Assembly (NCBI RefSeq): GCF_900143235.1
Contig: NZ_FRDF01000010.1
Span: forward strand, 62,001 to 126,000
Direction of reading: 5' to 3'
DNA from: Erythrobacter sanguineus
Lineage (GTDB): Bacteria; Pseudomonadota; Alphaproteobacteria; Sphingomonadales; Sphingomonadaceae
DNA: 64,000 nt
The position numbers and the translations under genes are program-made. Below, in pieces: positions 20,919 to 28,811 of this stretch; the stretch's first letter is position 1, and every line of letters begins with the position of its first letter. The notes beneath the pieces are model-generated. The model was not told where the DNA came from. It did no database searches and saw nothing but the letters and a program-made list of their open reading frames with translations.

Positions 20919-21492
20919 GGATTATTTCCCTGTTCTGTTGTGGTTGAGTCGGCCCGGCGCGGCGAAGCGGAGAGGAATCGCAGTGCGGGCTTGCGCACTA
21001 TATGGCATGGCGCTTGTCATTATCAAACTCGTCAGCGCACGAAAATATTTCATCACGGAAAGCGGAAATTGCAATCACTTGCGCCAGCGCCAGCGCGGCA
21101 GCACTGGCGCGGCTGGAGACGCGGCCACCAGTTTTAAGGGGGAGGAAAGGTGGCCGCGTCTCGCGCGCTGCGTGCCCGGCCAATAGTGGCAGAGCGCCCG
21201 GCGGGGGCGGGAGGGCCGGGGGGAGGCCGTCCGTACCGGGTCTGGCAGGCTGGCAGAAGCGCCGTCTTCGGCCTCGTTCTGCCTGGCGATGGCCCCAAAA
21301 GGGGGCAGCCAGGGTGGAGAGGAGCCCGGCGTGCATCGCTTGGATGGCTAATTGATGTTCGATGGCATCGAATTCAAATGCGAAAATACCAAATTTTATT
21401 GCACAAAATGCAACATTTGTCAGGCTCCATGAATGCAAGTGGCCGCCGGATTTCTCCGGCGGCCGCCTGTTGGCTTAACGGCCTGATTCGGA
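20919..21492. other. Intergenic region with hairpin and promoter, no clear gene
   Basis: This region contains the promoter at 20997-21026 and a perfect 14-bp inverted repeat (21116-21129 with 21149-21162, GAGACGCGGCCACC and its complement, 19-base loop). A 146-codon minus-strand frame (20998-21438) crosses it, but its composition (Pro/Arg/Leu runs) and overlap with the hairpin and promoter make coding unlikely. The right part, 21355-21430, is AT-rich. Confidence 0.5.
20997..21026 (-). promoter_or_regulatory. Sigma70-type promoter for the 27-residue peptide gene
   Basis: On the minus strand TTGATA (21026-21021), an 18-base spacer and TATAGT (21002-20997) match the -35 and -10 consensus in five of six positions each. 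Transcription would run into the small peptide gene at 20918. Confidence 0.5.
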
Positions 21493-21828
21493 TCAGTTGG
21501 CCGCGATGGCCCGCCCGCGGCGCGCTTCGTAGGCCGCCACGCGCTCGACCTCGGCGAGGGCGGCGGTGCGGGCTTCGGTGATGCAGCTTTCGTCACGCAC
21601 TGCGCGGCCATTGGAAAAGCGCCCGATGCCCTGGACAGTGCACACTTGGCGAAGCTTGGCATCGATGCGCGCTTCAAGAGCGGCGCGCCCCTCGGCGCTC
21701 GTCAGATCAATATCACCATAGGCGATGCGCACCAGAACGGTTTGCTCTGCAGCCTGCGGCGCCGCGATGGCGGGGGCGGTGATAGCGGCGACAGCAGAAA
21801 GGGCGATCAGGGGAAGAGTGAAACGCAT
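21493..21828 (-). CDS. UrcA family protein, exported
   Basis: A 111-residue protein with a signal peptide (MRFTLPLIALSAVAAITAPAIA) and the UrcA core: VLVRIAYGDIDLTSAEGRAALEARI followed by LRQVCTVQG and ESCITEARTAAL, with the two conserved cysteines. UrcA proteins are common in sphingomonads and caulobacters and their function is unknown. GGAG precedes the ATG at 21828; the frame from 22029 is too long and lacks signals. It is divergent from guaA across a 268-base AT-richer intergenic region. Confidence 0.85.
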   Translation of the reverse strand: MRFTLPLIALSAVAAITAPAIAAPQAAEQTVLVRIAYGDIDLTSAEGRAALEARIDAKLRQVCTVQGIGRFSNGRAVRDESCITEARTAALAEVERVAAYEARRGRAIAAN

Positions 21829-22096
21829 GGTTGATACTCCGGGAATTGAGAGGATGTCACACAGAATGATGTCGCTGGCCGACATTCGGTTGCTGTTTGA
21901 AACTATTGTGCGGCGCACAAGAGATTTGTGCAAATGCGAAATGTGCGATGATGGTTTCAAAGAATGCAACACTTGGGGTGCAGAACTTTGGGAACCAATT
22001 GGAATAAAGCCTAAAAATATCTGCTGCACCGCAAAATAAGACTGTCAGGGCGCTGCGGTGCTGGACAGCGCAGGGCGCGCTTCGTAATCCGCGCTC

Positions 22097-23698
22097 ATGA
22101 GCGCGCACCCAACCAGCCCCGAGACCGGCGATTCCGCTGTCCCCGAAACTGTCCTGATTGTCGATTTCGGATCGCAAGTGACCCAATTGATCGCGCGCCG
22201 CGTGCGCGAAGCCGGGGTCTATTCCGAAATCGCCCCCTTCACCCAGGCCGAGGCGGCATTCGCCCGCCTGAAGCCGAAGGGCATCATCCTGTCGGGATCA
22301 CCCGCCAGTGTTCCTGAAGATGGCAGCCCGCGCGCGCCGCAAATGCTGTTCGAGGCGGGCGTGCCGATCCTTGGAATCTGTTACGGACAGCAGGTGATGA
22401 CCCACCAGCTCGGCGGCGAGGTGCGGCCCGGCCACGAGACCGGAGAAGGCGGCGAATTTGGCCGCGCGTTCCTGACCGTGACCGCCGATTGCGCGCTGTT
22501 CGACGGGCTGTGGGACGTCGGCGAACGGCATCAGGTGTGGATGAGCCATGGCGACAAGGTGACGCAGTTTGCCGAAGGATTTGATATCGTTGCCACCAGC
22601 GATGGCGCGCCCTTCGCGGTGATCGCGGACGAGGCGCGCAGGTTCTACGGCACCCAGTTCCACCCCGAAGTTGTGCATACGCCCGATGGCGGCAAGCTGC
22701 TCGCTAATTTCGTGCGCCATGTCTGCGGGATGGCGGGCGACTGGACCATGGCCGAATTCCGCAAGACCAAGATCGAGGAAATCCGCGCACAGGTGGGCGG
22801 TGGCAGGGTGATCTGCGGCCTATCCGGCGGGGTCGATTCGGCGGTTGCGGCGGTGCTGATCCATGAAGCGATCGGCGACCAGCTGACCTGCGTCTTTGTC
22901 GATCACGGCCTGATGCGGATGGGCGAGGCCGAGCAGGTCGTCAGCCTGTTCAAGAACCACTACAACATCCCGCTGGTCCACGTGGAGGCCGAAGAGCTGT
23001 TCCTCGGCGGACTCGCAGGCCTCACCGATCCCGAGGCCAAGCGCAAGTTCATCGGCAAGACCTTCATCGACGTGTTCGAGGCCGAGGCGAAGAAGATCGG
23101 CGGGGCCGCGTTCCTCGCCCAAGGCACGCTCTATCCCGACGTGATCGAAAGCGTCAGCTTCACCGGCGGGCCTTCGGTGACGATCAAGAGCCACCACAAT
23201 GTCGGCGGATTGCCCGAACGCATGAACATGGCCCTGGTCGAGCCCCTGCGCGAATTGTTCAAGGACGAGGTGCGCGATCTGGGCCGCGAATTGGGCCTGC
23301 CCGATGCCTTTGTCGGGCGGCATCCGTTCCCCGGCCCGGGCCTTGCGATCCGCATCCCCGGCGAAGTGACCAAGGAGCGCTGCGATATCCTGCGCAAGGC
23401 CGATAGCATCTATCTGGAGGAAATCCGCAATGCGGGCCTTTATGATGCGATCTGGCAGGCCTTTGCGGTGCTGCTGCCGGTGAAAACCGTGGGCGTGATG
23501 GGCGACAGCCGCACTTACGATTCGGTCTGCGCCCTGCGCGCCGTCACCTCGACCGACGGGATGACCGCCGATGTCTTCCCCTATGACGCCGGGTTCCTGA
23601 CCCGCGTCGCCACCCGCATCGTCAACGAGGTGAAGGGCATCAACCGCGTGGTCTATGATTACACCAGCAAGCCACCAGGAACGATCGAGTGGGAATAG
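22097..23698 (+). CDS. guaA: GMP synthase (glutamine-hydrolysing)
   Basis: This enzyme converts XMP to GMP using glutamine and ATP. The N-terminal class I amidotransferase domain has the nucleophile in GICYGQQ (Cys near residue 95) and HPEVVHT. The ATP pyrophosphatase domain starts with [13 protein letters not shown] near residue 240. The dimerisation domain contains [16 protein letters not shown], and the protein ends KPPGTIEWE. The length, 533 residues, is normal. The last codons (GAG TGG GAA TAG) are the attachment core for the island that follows, and remain intact after insertion. Confidence 0.97.
   Translation: MSAHPTSPETGDSAVPETVLIVDFGSQVTQLIARRVREAGVYSEIAPFTQAEAAFARLKPKGIILSGSPASVPEDGSPRAPQMLFEAGVPILGICYGQQVMTHQLGGEVRPGHETGEGGEFGRAFLTVTADCALFDGLWDVGERHQVWMSHGDKVTQFAEGFDIVATSDGAPFAVIADEARRFYGTQFHPEVVHTPDGGKLLANFVRHVCGMAGDWTMAEFRKTKIEEIRAQVGGGRVICGLSGGVDSAVAAVLIHEAIGDQLTCVFVDHGLMRMGEAEQVVSLFKNHYNIPLVHVEAEELFLGGLAGLTDPEAKRKFIGKTFIDVFEAEAKKIGGAAFLAQGTLYPDVIESVSFTGGPSVTIKSHHNVGGLPERMNMALVEPLRELFKDEVRDLGRELGLPDAFVGRHPFPGPGLAIRIPGEVTKERCDILRKADSIYLEEIRNAGLYDAIWQAFAVLLPVKTVGVMGDSRTYDSVCALRAVTSTDGMTADVFPYDAGFLTRVATRIVNEVKGINRVVYDYTSKPPGTIEWE
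23687..23698 (+). repeat. attL core (guaA 3' end)
   Basis: GAGTGGGAATAG, the last four codons of guaA including the stop, matching 10 of 12 bases at 28553-28564. Confidence 0.6.
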
Positions 23699-23869
23699 AG
23701 AAATATAACTAAGTAACTGATATTAATGCAATATAAAGTTTCGCATAACTTTCATGTGCAATGAAAAATCGTTGCCCTTCAGTGCCTCGCCACACAAACT
23801 TTCATAAAACGGATACTACCGCGAATCGTAGGGTATGTTGGTTGAAAGGTGCAGCTTGGTGAGGTGCTG

Positions 23870-24220
23870 ATGGTCTCAAAGAAGAAACGCTTTAGTGACG
23901 ATGAGATCCCTGTCTTCAACGACGGATGCATCTACAAGCGTGGGGACTACTGGCACTTTCGTCTCTGGCTGAGAGATGAAAACAAATATGCTCGCAAAAG
24001 CTTGGGAACGACGAATCGCGCAAAGGCGATTGAGCGCGGGGAAGCGTTCTATCTTGAGCTTCGCGCTAATCAGCAGATTGGCAAAAAGTACTTCTCACTG
24101 ACAGCGAAGGAAGGGGTTCTCAAAAAATCATTCCTCCAGCCAGCTTTCACTGCAACACTGTTTTTCCAAGAAAGAAAAAATTCGGCTTTAAAAGTAAATT
24201 GCTTTTTAGTCGTCATCTGA
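23870..24220 (+). pseudogene. N-terminal fragment of a guaA-type tyrosine integrase
   Basis: The first about 83 codons read MVSKKKRFSDDEIPVF, YKRGDYWHFRLWLRDENKYARKSL, then KKYFSLTAKEGV, which is the start of the integrase group that inserts at guaA 3' ends. Full members have over 400 residues with the R-H-R-Y catalytic domain; here similarity stops after KEGV and an unrelated tail reaches a stop at 24220. GAGGTG precedes the ATG. The position, about 170 bases inside attL and reading away from it, is the expected one. The catalytic domain is missing, so the protein cannot be active. Confidence 0.75.
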
Positions 24221-24823
24221 CGATTCATCATCGTCCGAATTATCTGAGGATTCATTGTCGCTATCTGAATTATCTGAAGATTCATCGTCTTGGAATTGAT
24301 CGCTAGCGCTCGCCTCTTTCAGAGAATTGTTAGAGCTATTGTCATCTTTCACTTCCTCGTTCAAATTGATAGATGTGTTCTGAGTTTCAGCCTTCATGAC
24401 GTCGGCCGCCACCTCTAAGGTAGACTTAAACATCGCCTGCCAAGCGTCAGGCGACGCGTTGGTGGACATAGCTGTCTCGCAGGTGCGGAAGAATATTTCA
24501 CGCACAAACAGAAGCGCAGGGGTTCTGCCAATCATTTCGGTATCAGCGGAGCCTTCACTATCGGACTCACCTTCGCTCCCAGCACTCACGAGGCTAAGAT
24601 CTAAAGATAGCGCTGCATTTTGAGAATATGCCGCATCAGGCGCACTCTGGAAACAAAATCGCGCCCCCTCTGGCCCATGCTGTACCAACCCGATACCGAC
24701 CGAAGCATCTCGCGCTATGATTTGCGTACGAGACTTCACATCGCGAGCTTTGTAATAGGGGCTTGCGCAAGAGCTTACCAAAATTCCAGCAAATATTGGT
24801 GAAATAATTAATAATCTTCTCAT
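24206..24823 (-). CDS. Lipoprotein with Ser/Asp/Glu-rich C-terminal repeat tail
   Basis: A 205-residue protein of unrecognised family. The N-terminus MRRLLIISPIFAGILVSSC is a lipoprotein signal with the lipobox VSSC. The middle contains VGIGLVQHGPEGARFCFQSAPDAA and a helical section (TPALLFVREIFFRTCETAM, AWQAMFKSTLEVAADVM). The last about 35 residues are a repetitive acidic tail of the type DDESSDNSD, encoded by tandem near-repeats at 24222-24290. Its 3' end overlaps the tail of the integrase fragment. Codon use is AT-rich like the island. A surface-exposed or calcium-binding tail is possible but unproven. Confidence 0.75.
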   Translation of the reverse strand: MRRLLIISPIFAGILVSSCASPYYKARDVKSRTQIIARDASVGIGLVQHGPEGARFCFQSAPDAAYSQNAALSLDLSLVSAGSEGESDSEGSADTEMIGRTPALLFVREIFFRTCETAMSTNASPDAWQAMFKSTLEVAADVMKAETQNTSINLNEEVKDDNSSNNSLKEASASDQFQDDESSDNSDSDNESSDNSDDDESSDDD

Positions 24824-25033
24824 AGCTAATCCACTTATAAATTTAAAAGAAATTATGGTAATTTATTCAACCATATTTTTCTTTTGGCAATGCAGTGTAA
24901 TATTCAAGGTCTGGCTTGCAAAATAGTTTGATATTGAAATTGCACTGTGCAGGCGCTTGAATTTTTTTATTACCATACAAAATAAAAAGCACCTGCATTT
25001 TCATGCGAGAACTGCTTTGGCTATTCAAATTCT
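24824..25033. other. AT-rich intergenic region in island
   Basis: About 210 bases, very AT-rich, lying between two minus-strand genes. It presumably carries the promoter of the lipoprotein gene and the end of the secreted-protein transcript. No specific motif is convincing. Confidence 0.4.
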
Positions 25034-25582
25034 TTAGTCATCCTGCAGGCACAGTGCAGTCATAGTTTTCTTTCCATCTCCCAAATCGTAGAAAAGCACC
25101 AATCCATCATAGACTTTTTTATTTGCGTTGCCTCTAAACAATGTGACCCACGTGCCATCATTTTTTTCTGATATCTTAAATCCGTCGACATTTATCTCCG
25201 TAGTGTCATCGATATCATTTTCATTGAAACCGCCACCCGACCACAAAATTTTTCCGTCAGTTTTATCATATGCTTCGTGGAATTTCTGTTTGTTCCGAGA
25301 GCGAAACTTGATGCTCATATCTTCATCGTCTTGGACTGCATTACTGTCATTGACATAAACTTTAAGATAGGATTTTTGAACGCTTACACTCTTGCCAGTC
25401 GTCGTAAAACGATCGTTGCTTTCACAATTGAGATTGAAGCCGCTTGTAGGGTTGCCTGCTGCGATTTGAGACTCGACGGGAGCGTAGCAGCCGCACTTCA
25501 GCTCCGTAGCTGATGCTGACGTTGATATCGAGGAAATACTAATTACTGTGAATATTGCAGGTATCATAAGAAATTTTGACAT
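25034..25582 (-). CDS. Secreted protein of unknown family, copy A of a tandem pair
   Basis: A 182-residue protein with a signal peptide (MSKFLMIPAIFTVISISSIS..ASA) and a mature part beginning ELKCGCYAPVESQIAAGNP. It shares with the next gene the blocks NLNCESNDRFTTTG, SVSVQKS, KVYV, FRSRNK and LGDGKKTMTALCLQD. Four conserved cysteines (two in CGC, one in NCES, one in ALCL) suggest disulfides. The pattern of short beta-type segments and lack of enzyme motifs suggests a small beta-rich periplasmic or extracellular protein. No family is recognised. Sequence composition matches the island, not the chromosome. Confidence 0.8.
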   Translation of the reverse strand: MSKFLMIPAIFTVISISSISTSASATELKCGCYAPVESQIAAGNPTSGFNLNCESNDRFTTTGKSVSVQKSYLKVYVNDSNAVQDDEDMSIKFRSRNKQKFHEAYDKTDGKILWSGGGFNENDIDDTTEINVDGFKISEKNDGTWVTLFRGNANKKVYDGLVLFYDLGDGKKTMTALCLQDD

Positions 25583-25690
25583 TTAATTATCCTGAAAATT
25601 CAAATGATATTTTTCTCGTCATATTCAGTATTTGAATAGATTGTGGCCCCTGTGCTTTAACACAGGAGCCACTTGAATTATTTGAAGTCT

Positions 25691-26251
25691 TTAATGATCC
25701 TGCAGGCACAGTGCAGTCATGGTTTTCTTTCCATCGCCAAGATCATTAAACAGGACTACGCCAACGTAGTCTGTACCAGTTGTCTCGCCCTTGAAAGCGG
25801 CGGTCCATGTACCGTCCTTACCTTCAATTTTAAATCCGCTCACTTTTTGATCATTATTGTCATTTTTAGCGCCAGCCCATAGCAGGTCTTTGGTATTGCC
25901 ATCATATGCTGCGATGAAATCTTTTTTGTTCCGAGAGCGGAAGGTAATGTCCATATCGTTATCGCCCTGGACCGCTCCGCTTGCGTCAACATACACTTTC
26001 ATATCGGACTTTTGTACGCTTACAGCCGTGCCAGTTGTAGTGAACCGATCGTTGCTTTCGCAATTGAGATTGTAGCCGTTTGAAGGGTTGCCTGCTGCGA
26101 TTTTGGATTCGACGGGAGCATAGCATCCGCACTTCAGATCTGTTGCCGAAGAGGCTGCAGAAGATGCTGGAGCAGGAGTCGCGAGCGAAGCAATCGCTGC
26201 AAACACGGCGACCGCAGCGCAGGCCGTGGATGAAATTACAATCTTATTCAT
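25691..26251 (-). CDS. Secreted protein of unknown family, copy B of a tandem pair
   Basis: A 186-residue paralogue of the neighbouring gene at 25034-25582, with signal peptide (MNKIVISSTACAAVAVFAAI..APASS), then DLKCGCYAPVESKIAAGNP, NLNCESNDRFTTTG, SVQKSDMKVYV, FRSRNKKDF and DLGDGKKTMTALCLQDH. The cysteine pattern is identical; the central region differs most. The frame is open upstream to 26374, but TTGGGGA precedes the ATG at 26251. The 3' ends of both copies are also nearly identical at DNA level, pointing to a fairly recent duplication. Function unknown. Confidence 0.8.
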   Translation of the reverse strand: MNKIVISSTACAAVAVFAAIASLATPAPASSAASSATDLKCGCYAPVESKIAAGNPSNGYNLNCESNDRFTTTGTAVSVQKSDMKVYVDASGAVQGDNDMDITFRSRNKKDFIAAYDGNTKDLLWAGAKNDNNDQKVSGFKIEGKDGTWTAAFKGETTGTDYVGVVLFNDLGDGKKTMTALCLQDH

Positions 26252-26525
26252 AATTAGAAATCCCCAAAACTCTGAAATTAAAGAGAACTTGTAAATTTTA
26301 CGTGATAGTACGCATAAAGCATGGGGGTGTTTGACAAGTAGAAATACTAAATTAATTAAAATTTCCCCATCCACGCTTCAGTAGATAGGTTGTGCCTGTG
26401 TAACAATAGTTGAGGAATTTAAATTCCCACTGCCAACTGAGTAGCCCCTTTTCAATAGGAGGCCTCATTATCAAAACTGGCTGGCTTCATGTGTTAAAAC
26501 TCTGGTTTTCATCTATATTTGCCCA

Positions 26526-26766
26526 TCAGATCGTGTTCACCGCATTCGCCAGCTGATCATCCGTCACATCGCAGTAGAGTGCTGTTGTCTGAATGTTCGC
26601 ATGACCCAGCGCATTCTGAATCGCCCCCATTCCGATGCCCGCTGCATTCAATCGTGATGCGAACGTCCTGCGACCTGAATGGCTGCTCGTTTTGATGCCA
26701 GCTTGTGCGTAGATCGCTTTGAAGCGTAACCCGACATGACAGGTCCGACACCGAATGAGCCTACTT
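26526..26766 (-). pseudogene. C-terminal fragment of a tyrosine recombinase, interrupted by IS630
   Basis: The minus strand reads FKAIYAQAGIKTSSHSGRR, then TFASRLNAAGIGMGAIQNAL, GHANIQTTALYCDVTDDQLA and ends NAVNTI-stop at 26526. HSGRR gives the His-X-X-Arg motif, LGH the next conserved His, and the Tyr of ALYCDV is the nucleophile. The frame stays open to the left end of the IS630 element, which has evidently separated it from its N-terminal part. The fragment belongs to a different integrase group from the one at 23870. Confidence 0.75.
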
Positions 26767-26860
26767 TAGAGCGTTTTCCCCACGTTCTGGCTCGGCGGGG
26801 ATTCCCTTGCGGGCGCGGTTCTGATTCAAGCTCCTTGCTGGAGGCAGGAGGCCAGCATGG

Positions 26861-27247
26861 ATGGCACGGACGCTTTCACAGGACCTGCGGGGCAGGGTTG
26901 TCGCTGCGATCGACGGCGGCATGAGTTGCCGAGCAGCTGCCGCCCATTTCGATGTCAGCATTTCGAGCGCTATTCGCTGGAGGCGCCTTGCGCTTCAGCA
27001 TGGCAGGGCGGTTGCCAAGCCTCGCGGTGGTGACCGGCACTCGGGCAGGATCGAGGCGCACGGGAGCTTCATCAAGGAGCTGCTCGCCGAGCGGGGAGAC
27101 ATCACCTTGGCCGAGATCCAGGCGCGACTGACCGAGCGCGGTGTGCCGGTGGGCATTGGCACCGTGCATCGCTTCTTCGCGCGTCACGGTATCACGCGTA
27201 AAAAAAGATCGGGCACGCAATCGAGCAAGACCGGCCCGACGTCCTGA
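26861..27247 (+). CDS. IS630 transposase, frame A (DNA-binding part)
   Basis: A 128-residue product with helix-turn-helix regions: MARTLSQDLRGRVVAAIDGG, SCRAAAAHFDVSISSAIRW, then ITLAEIQARLTERGVPVGIGTVHRFFARHGITRKK. GGAGGCAGGAGG precedes the ATG. Full transposase is expected from a -1 ribosomal frameshift at the run of seven A at 27200-27206 (followed by G), which joins this frame to the catalytic frame starting KKIGHAIEQDRPDV. Unshifted translation ends at 27247. Confidence 0.88.
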   Translation: MARTLSQDLRGRVVAAIDGGMSCRAAAAHFDVSISSAIRWRRLALQHGRAVAKPRGGDRHSGRIEAHGSFIKELLAERGDITLAEIQARLTERGVPVGIGTVHRFFARHGITRKKRSGTQSSKTGPTS

Positions 27248-27807
27248 GGCAACGGCAGCGTTGGTTCGACGGCCAGCTCGATCTCGACCCCGAGCGCCTG
27301 GTCTTCATCGACGAGACATGGACCGCCACGAACATGACCCGCAGCCACGGGCGCTGCCCGAGGGGCGAGCGGCTGCGCATGGGCTTCCCGCACGGACGCC
27401 GCAAAACCACGACGCTGGTCGCCGGCCTGCGCATGACCGGCATGGTCGCGCCAATGGTCCTCGACGGCCCGATCAACGGCGACTGGTTCGAAGCCTACGT
27501 GACAGAGGTGCTGGTGCCCGAACTTCAACCCGGTGACATCGTCATCATGGACAACCTCTCGAGCCACAAACGGGCGGCCGTGCAGGAGAAGATCGAAGCG
27601 GCCGGCGCGACCCTGCGCTTCCTTCCGCCATACAGCCCCGACTTCAACCCGATCGAGAAGGCGTTCTCCCGCCTCAAGGCGATGCTACGCAAAGCGGGCG
27701 AGCGCACCGTGCGAGGGCTCTGGGACTTGATCGGCAGGCTCGTCGACATCTTCGAACCCGCCGAGTGCGCCAATTACTTCAGATCATGCGGATATGAACC
27801 GGAATGA
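27202..27807 (+). CDS. IS630 transposase, frame B (DDE catalytic part)
   Basis: This frame opens at 27202 after a TAA and has no good start of its own before ATG 27334, so it is read by frameshift from frame A. It carries the three catalytic acids: LVFIDETW, IVIMDNLSSHK and SPDFNPIEKAFSRLK, the typical IS630 D-D-E arrangement. All blocks look intact, so the element may be functional. Confidence 0.88.
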   Translation, partial: KKIGHAIEQDRPDVLRQRQRWFDGQLDLDPERLVFIDETWTATNMTRSHGRCPRGERLRMGFPHGRRKTTTLVAGLRMTGMVAPMVLDGPINGDWFEAYVTEVLVPELQPGDIVIMDNLSSHKRAAVQEKIEAAGATLRFLPPYSPDFNPIEKAFSRLKAMLRKAGERTVRGLWDLIGRLVDIFEPAECANYFRSCGYEPE

Positions 27808-27884
27808 ACGGAAAACGCTCTAAACTTTAAAGTTTGAGTTTTTGCGCAGCCGGAAGAACGTAGGAATATCAGTCGTAAGGATGC

Positions 27885-27920
27885 AGAATCATATTCTCGG
27901 AAACATGGGAGAATGTGATT
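27885..27920. promoter_or_regulatory. Imperfect inverted repeat before the DUF6641-like gene
   Basis: AATCATATTCTCG and GGAGAATGTGATT are inverted copies matching at 11 of 13 positions, ending at the ATG of the next gene and overlapping its ribosome-binding site (GGGAGA). An operator or leader hairpin is possible. Confidence 0.35.
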
Positions 27921-28346
27921 ATGTCGGTCATTGCTTCGCTGAAGCTCATTGAGTTTAAGCCCCAGAATGCCAGCAGTGCCATCTTTGTGCATCGTCGCAA
28001 GCTCGCAGACAAAATCGCCCAGCAAATCAATCTTGCATCTGATCTTGTGTATACTCCCACCAAGATCGTCACTGTCACTGCCGAGAACGGAACTGCGCAG
28101 CGTCGTGAGGTCGCTAAGCGCATCAAACGTTGGTGGGTCACTAACGCTGACGGTTCAGTACAGCTTACCGTTCGTTACGGCAGCAAACCTATTGAATTTG
28201 CGAAGGGCAAGAATACGATTGAGCTTGCTTCAGGCTCGGAGATTTCATCTACGCTGACCGCGATCTCTGATGCCGTGATGAACGGAGAGCTTGATGCAGC
28301 GATTGCGGCATGCGCTTCGTTCGGTCGTAGGATAATGAAGGGATAG
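27921..28346 (+). CDS. DUF6641-like protein
   Basis: A 141-residue protein: MSVIASLKLIEFKPQ, RRKLADKIAQQINLA, then RREVAKRIKRWWVTNADGSVQL, VRYGSKPIEFAKGKNTIELAS and a C-terminal helix ELDAAIAACASFGRR. The KRWW motif and overall pattern resemble the DUF6641 family found in plasmids, phages and islands; I am moderately sure from memory. ATG 27921 follows GGGAGA. The function is unknown; basic and tryptophan-rich character could suit nucleic-acid binding. It begins about 100 bases after the IS630 element. Confidence 0.65.
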   Translation: MSVIASLKLIEFKPQNASSAIFVHRRKLADKIAQQINLASDLVYTPTKIVTVTAENGTAQRREVAKRIKRWWVTNADGSVQLTVRYGSKPIEFAKGKNTIELASGSEISSTLTAISDAVMNGELDAAIAACASFGRRIMKG

Positions 28347-28811
28347 ACTTGCTGTTGGGGCATGGCAAAATTGCGGTTATTTTACTGTGAATAGCATTTT
28401 GCTCCCTGTGTAAGATCTGAGAAGCAAGTTATTGAAAAATATGGATCACGACCGACATAGAGGCGCTCTTAATCTTTCACAAAACCTTCACATGCTCCAT
28501 CAGAAACTCATAAAACATTAATTTAGATTATGAAATTTGCTACGTTTACGTTGAGTGGGAGTAATCCGCCCACCGCAGGTAAGTTATAGGTAAGAAAACC
28601 TGCTCTGGCCCAATCATGGATGCACAACTTCGCAAATTCCTTGATGCCAAATCTTCGTATATTAGGAAAATGGCAGGCCTTTTGATTTCATAATTATTTT
28701 GCAAATTGTCGAGGATCAGCTGGAACTGGTACGTTCGCTGACCGTCTAGAGGCGTGGCGTCTTGCGCGCTTTGCCTGACGGGTCGTGGGCCAACTTCCGG
28801 AATTTCTCGCC
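28347..28811. other. Right end of island and transition to chromosome
   Basis: AT-rich sequence without a credible gene, containing the attR-like GAGTGGGAGTAA at 28553-28564. A sequence resembling CTCATAAAAC (28507) also occurs as TTCATAAAAC near the left end (23801) and could be an integrase arm site. Composition returns to chromosomal near 28710. Confidence 0.45.
28553..28564 (+). repeat. attR-like copy of guaA 3' end
   Basis: GAGTGGGAGTAA repeats the guaA terminal codons with a synonymous change (GAA to GAG) and TAA for TAG, still encoding Glu-Trp-Glu-stop. Confidence 0.55.

Larger units (their letters stand above)
26769..27820 (+). mobile_element. IS630-family insertion sequence, intact
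   Basis: The ends are GAGCGTTTTCC at 26769 and its complement GGAAAACGCTC ending at 27820, each flanked by TA (26767-26768 and 27821-27822), the target and duplication used by IS630/Tc1-mariner elements. The 1052-bp element has two overlapping-frame transposase reading frames. It sits in the recombinase fragment at 26526-26766. GC content is higher than the surrounding island. Confidence 0.92.
23687..28564. mobile_element. Genomic island at the guaA 3' end (about 4.9 kb), degenerate
   Basis: Composition becomes clearly AT-richer immediately after guaA and returns near 28700. The guaA end GAGTGGGAATAG (23687-23698) recurs as GAGTGGGAGTAA at 28553-28564, again reading Glu-Trp-Glu-stop, as expected for attL and attR of a guaA-specific element. 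Directly inside the left end is the N-terminal part of a guaA-type tyrosine integrase. The cargo is a lipoprotein, two paralogous secreted proteins and a DUF6641-like gene. A second integrase fragment and an IS630 element show secondary decay. With both integrases broken the island is probably immobile. Confidence 0.75.

Noticed and set aside
20998-21438. 146-codon minus-strand frame
   Set aside because: It overlaps a good promoter and a perfect hairpin and has biased low-complexity composition.
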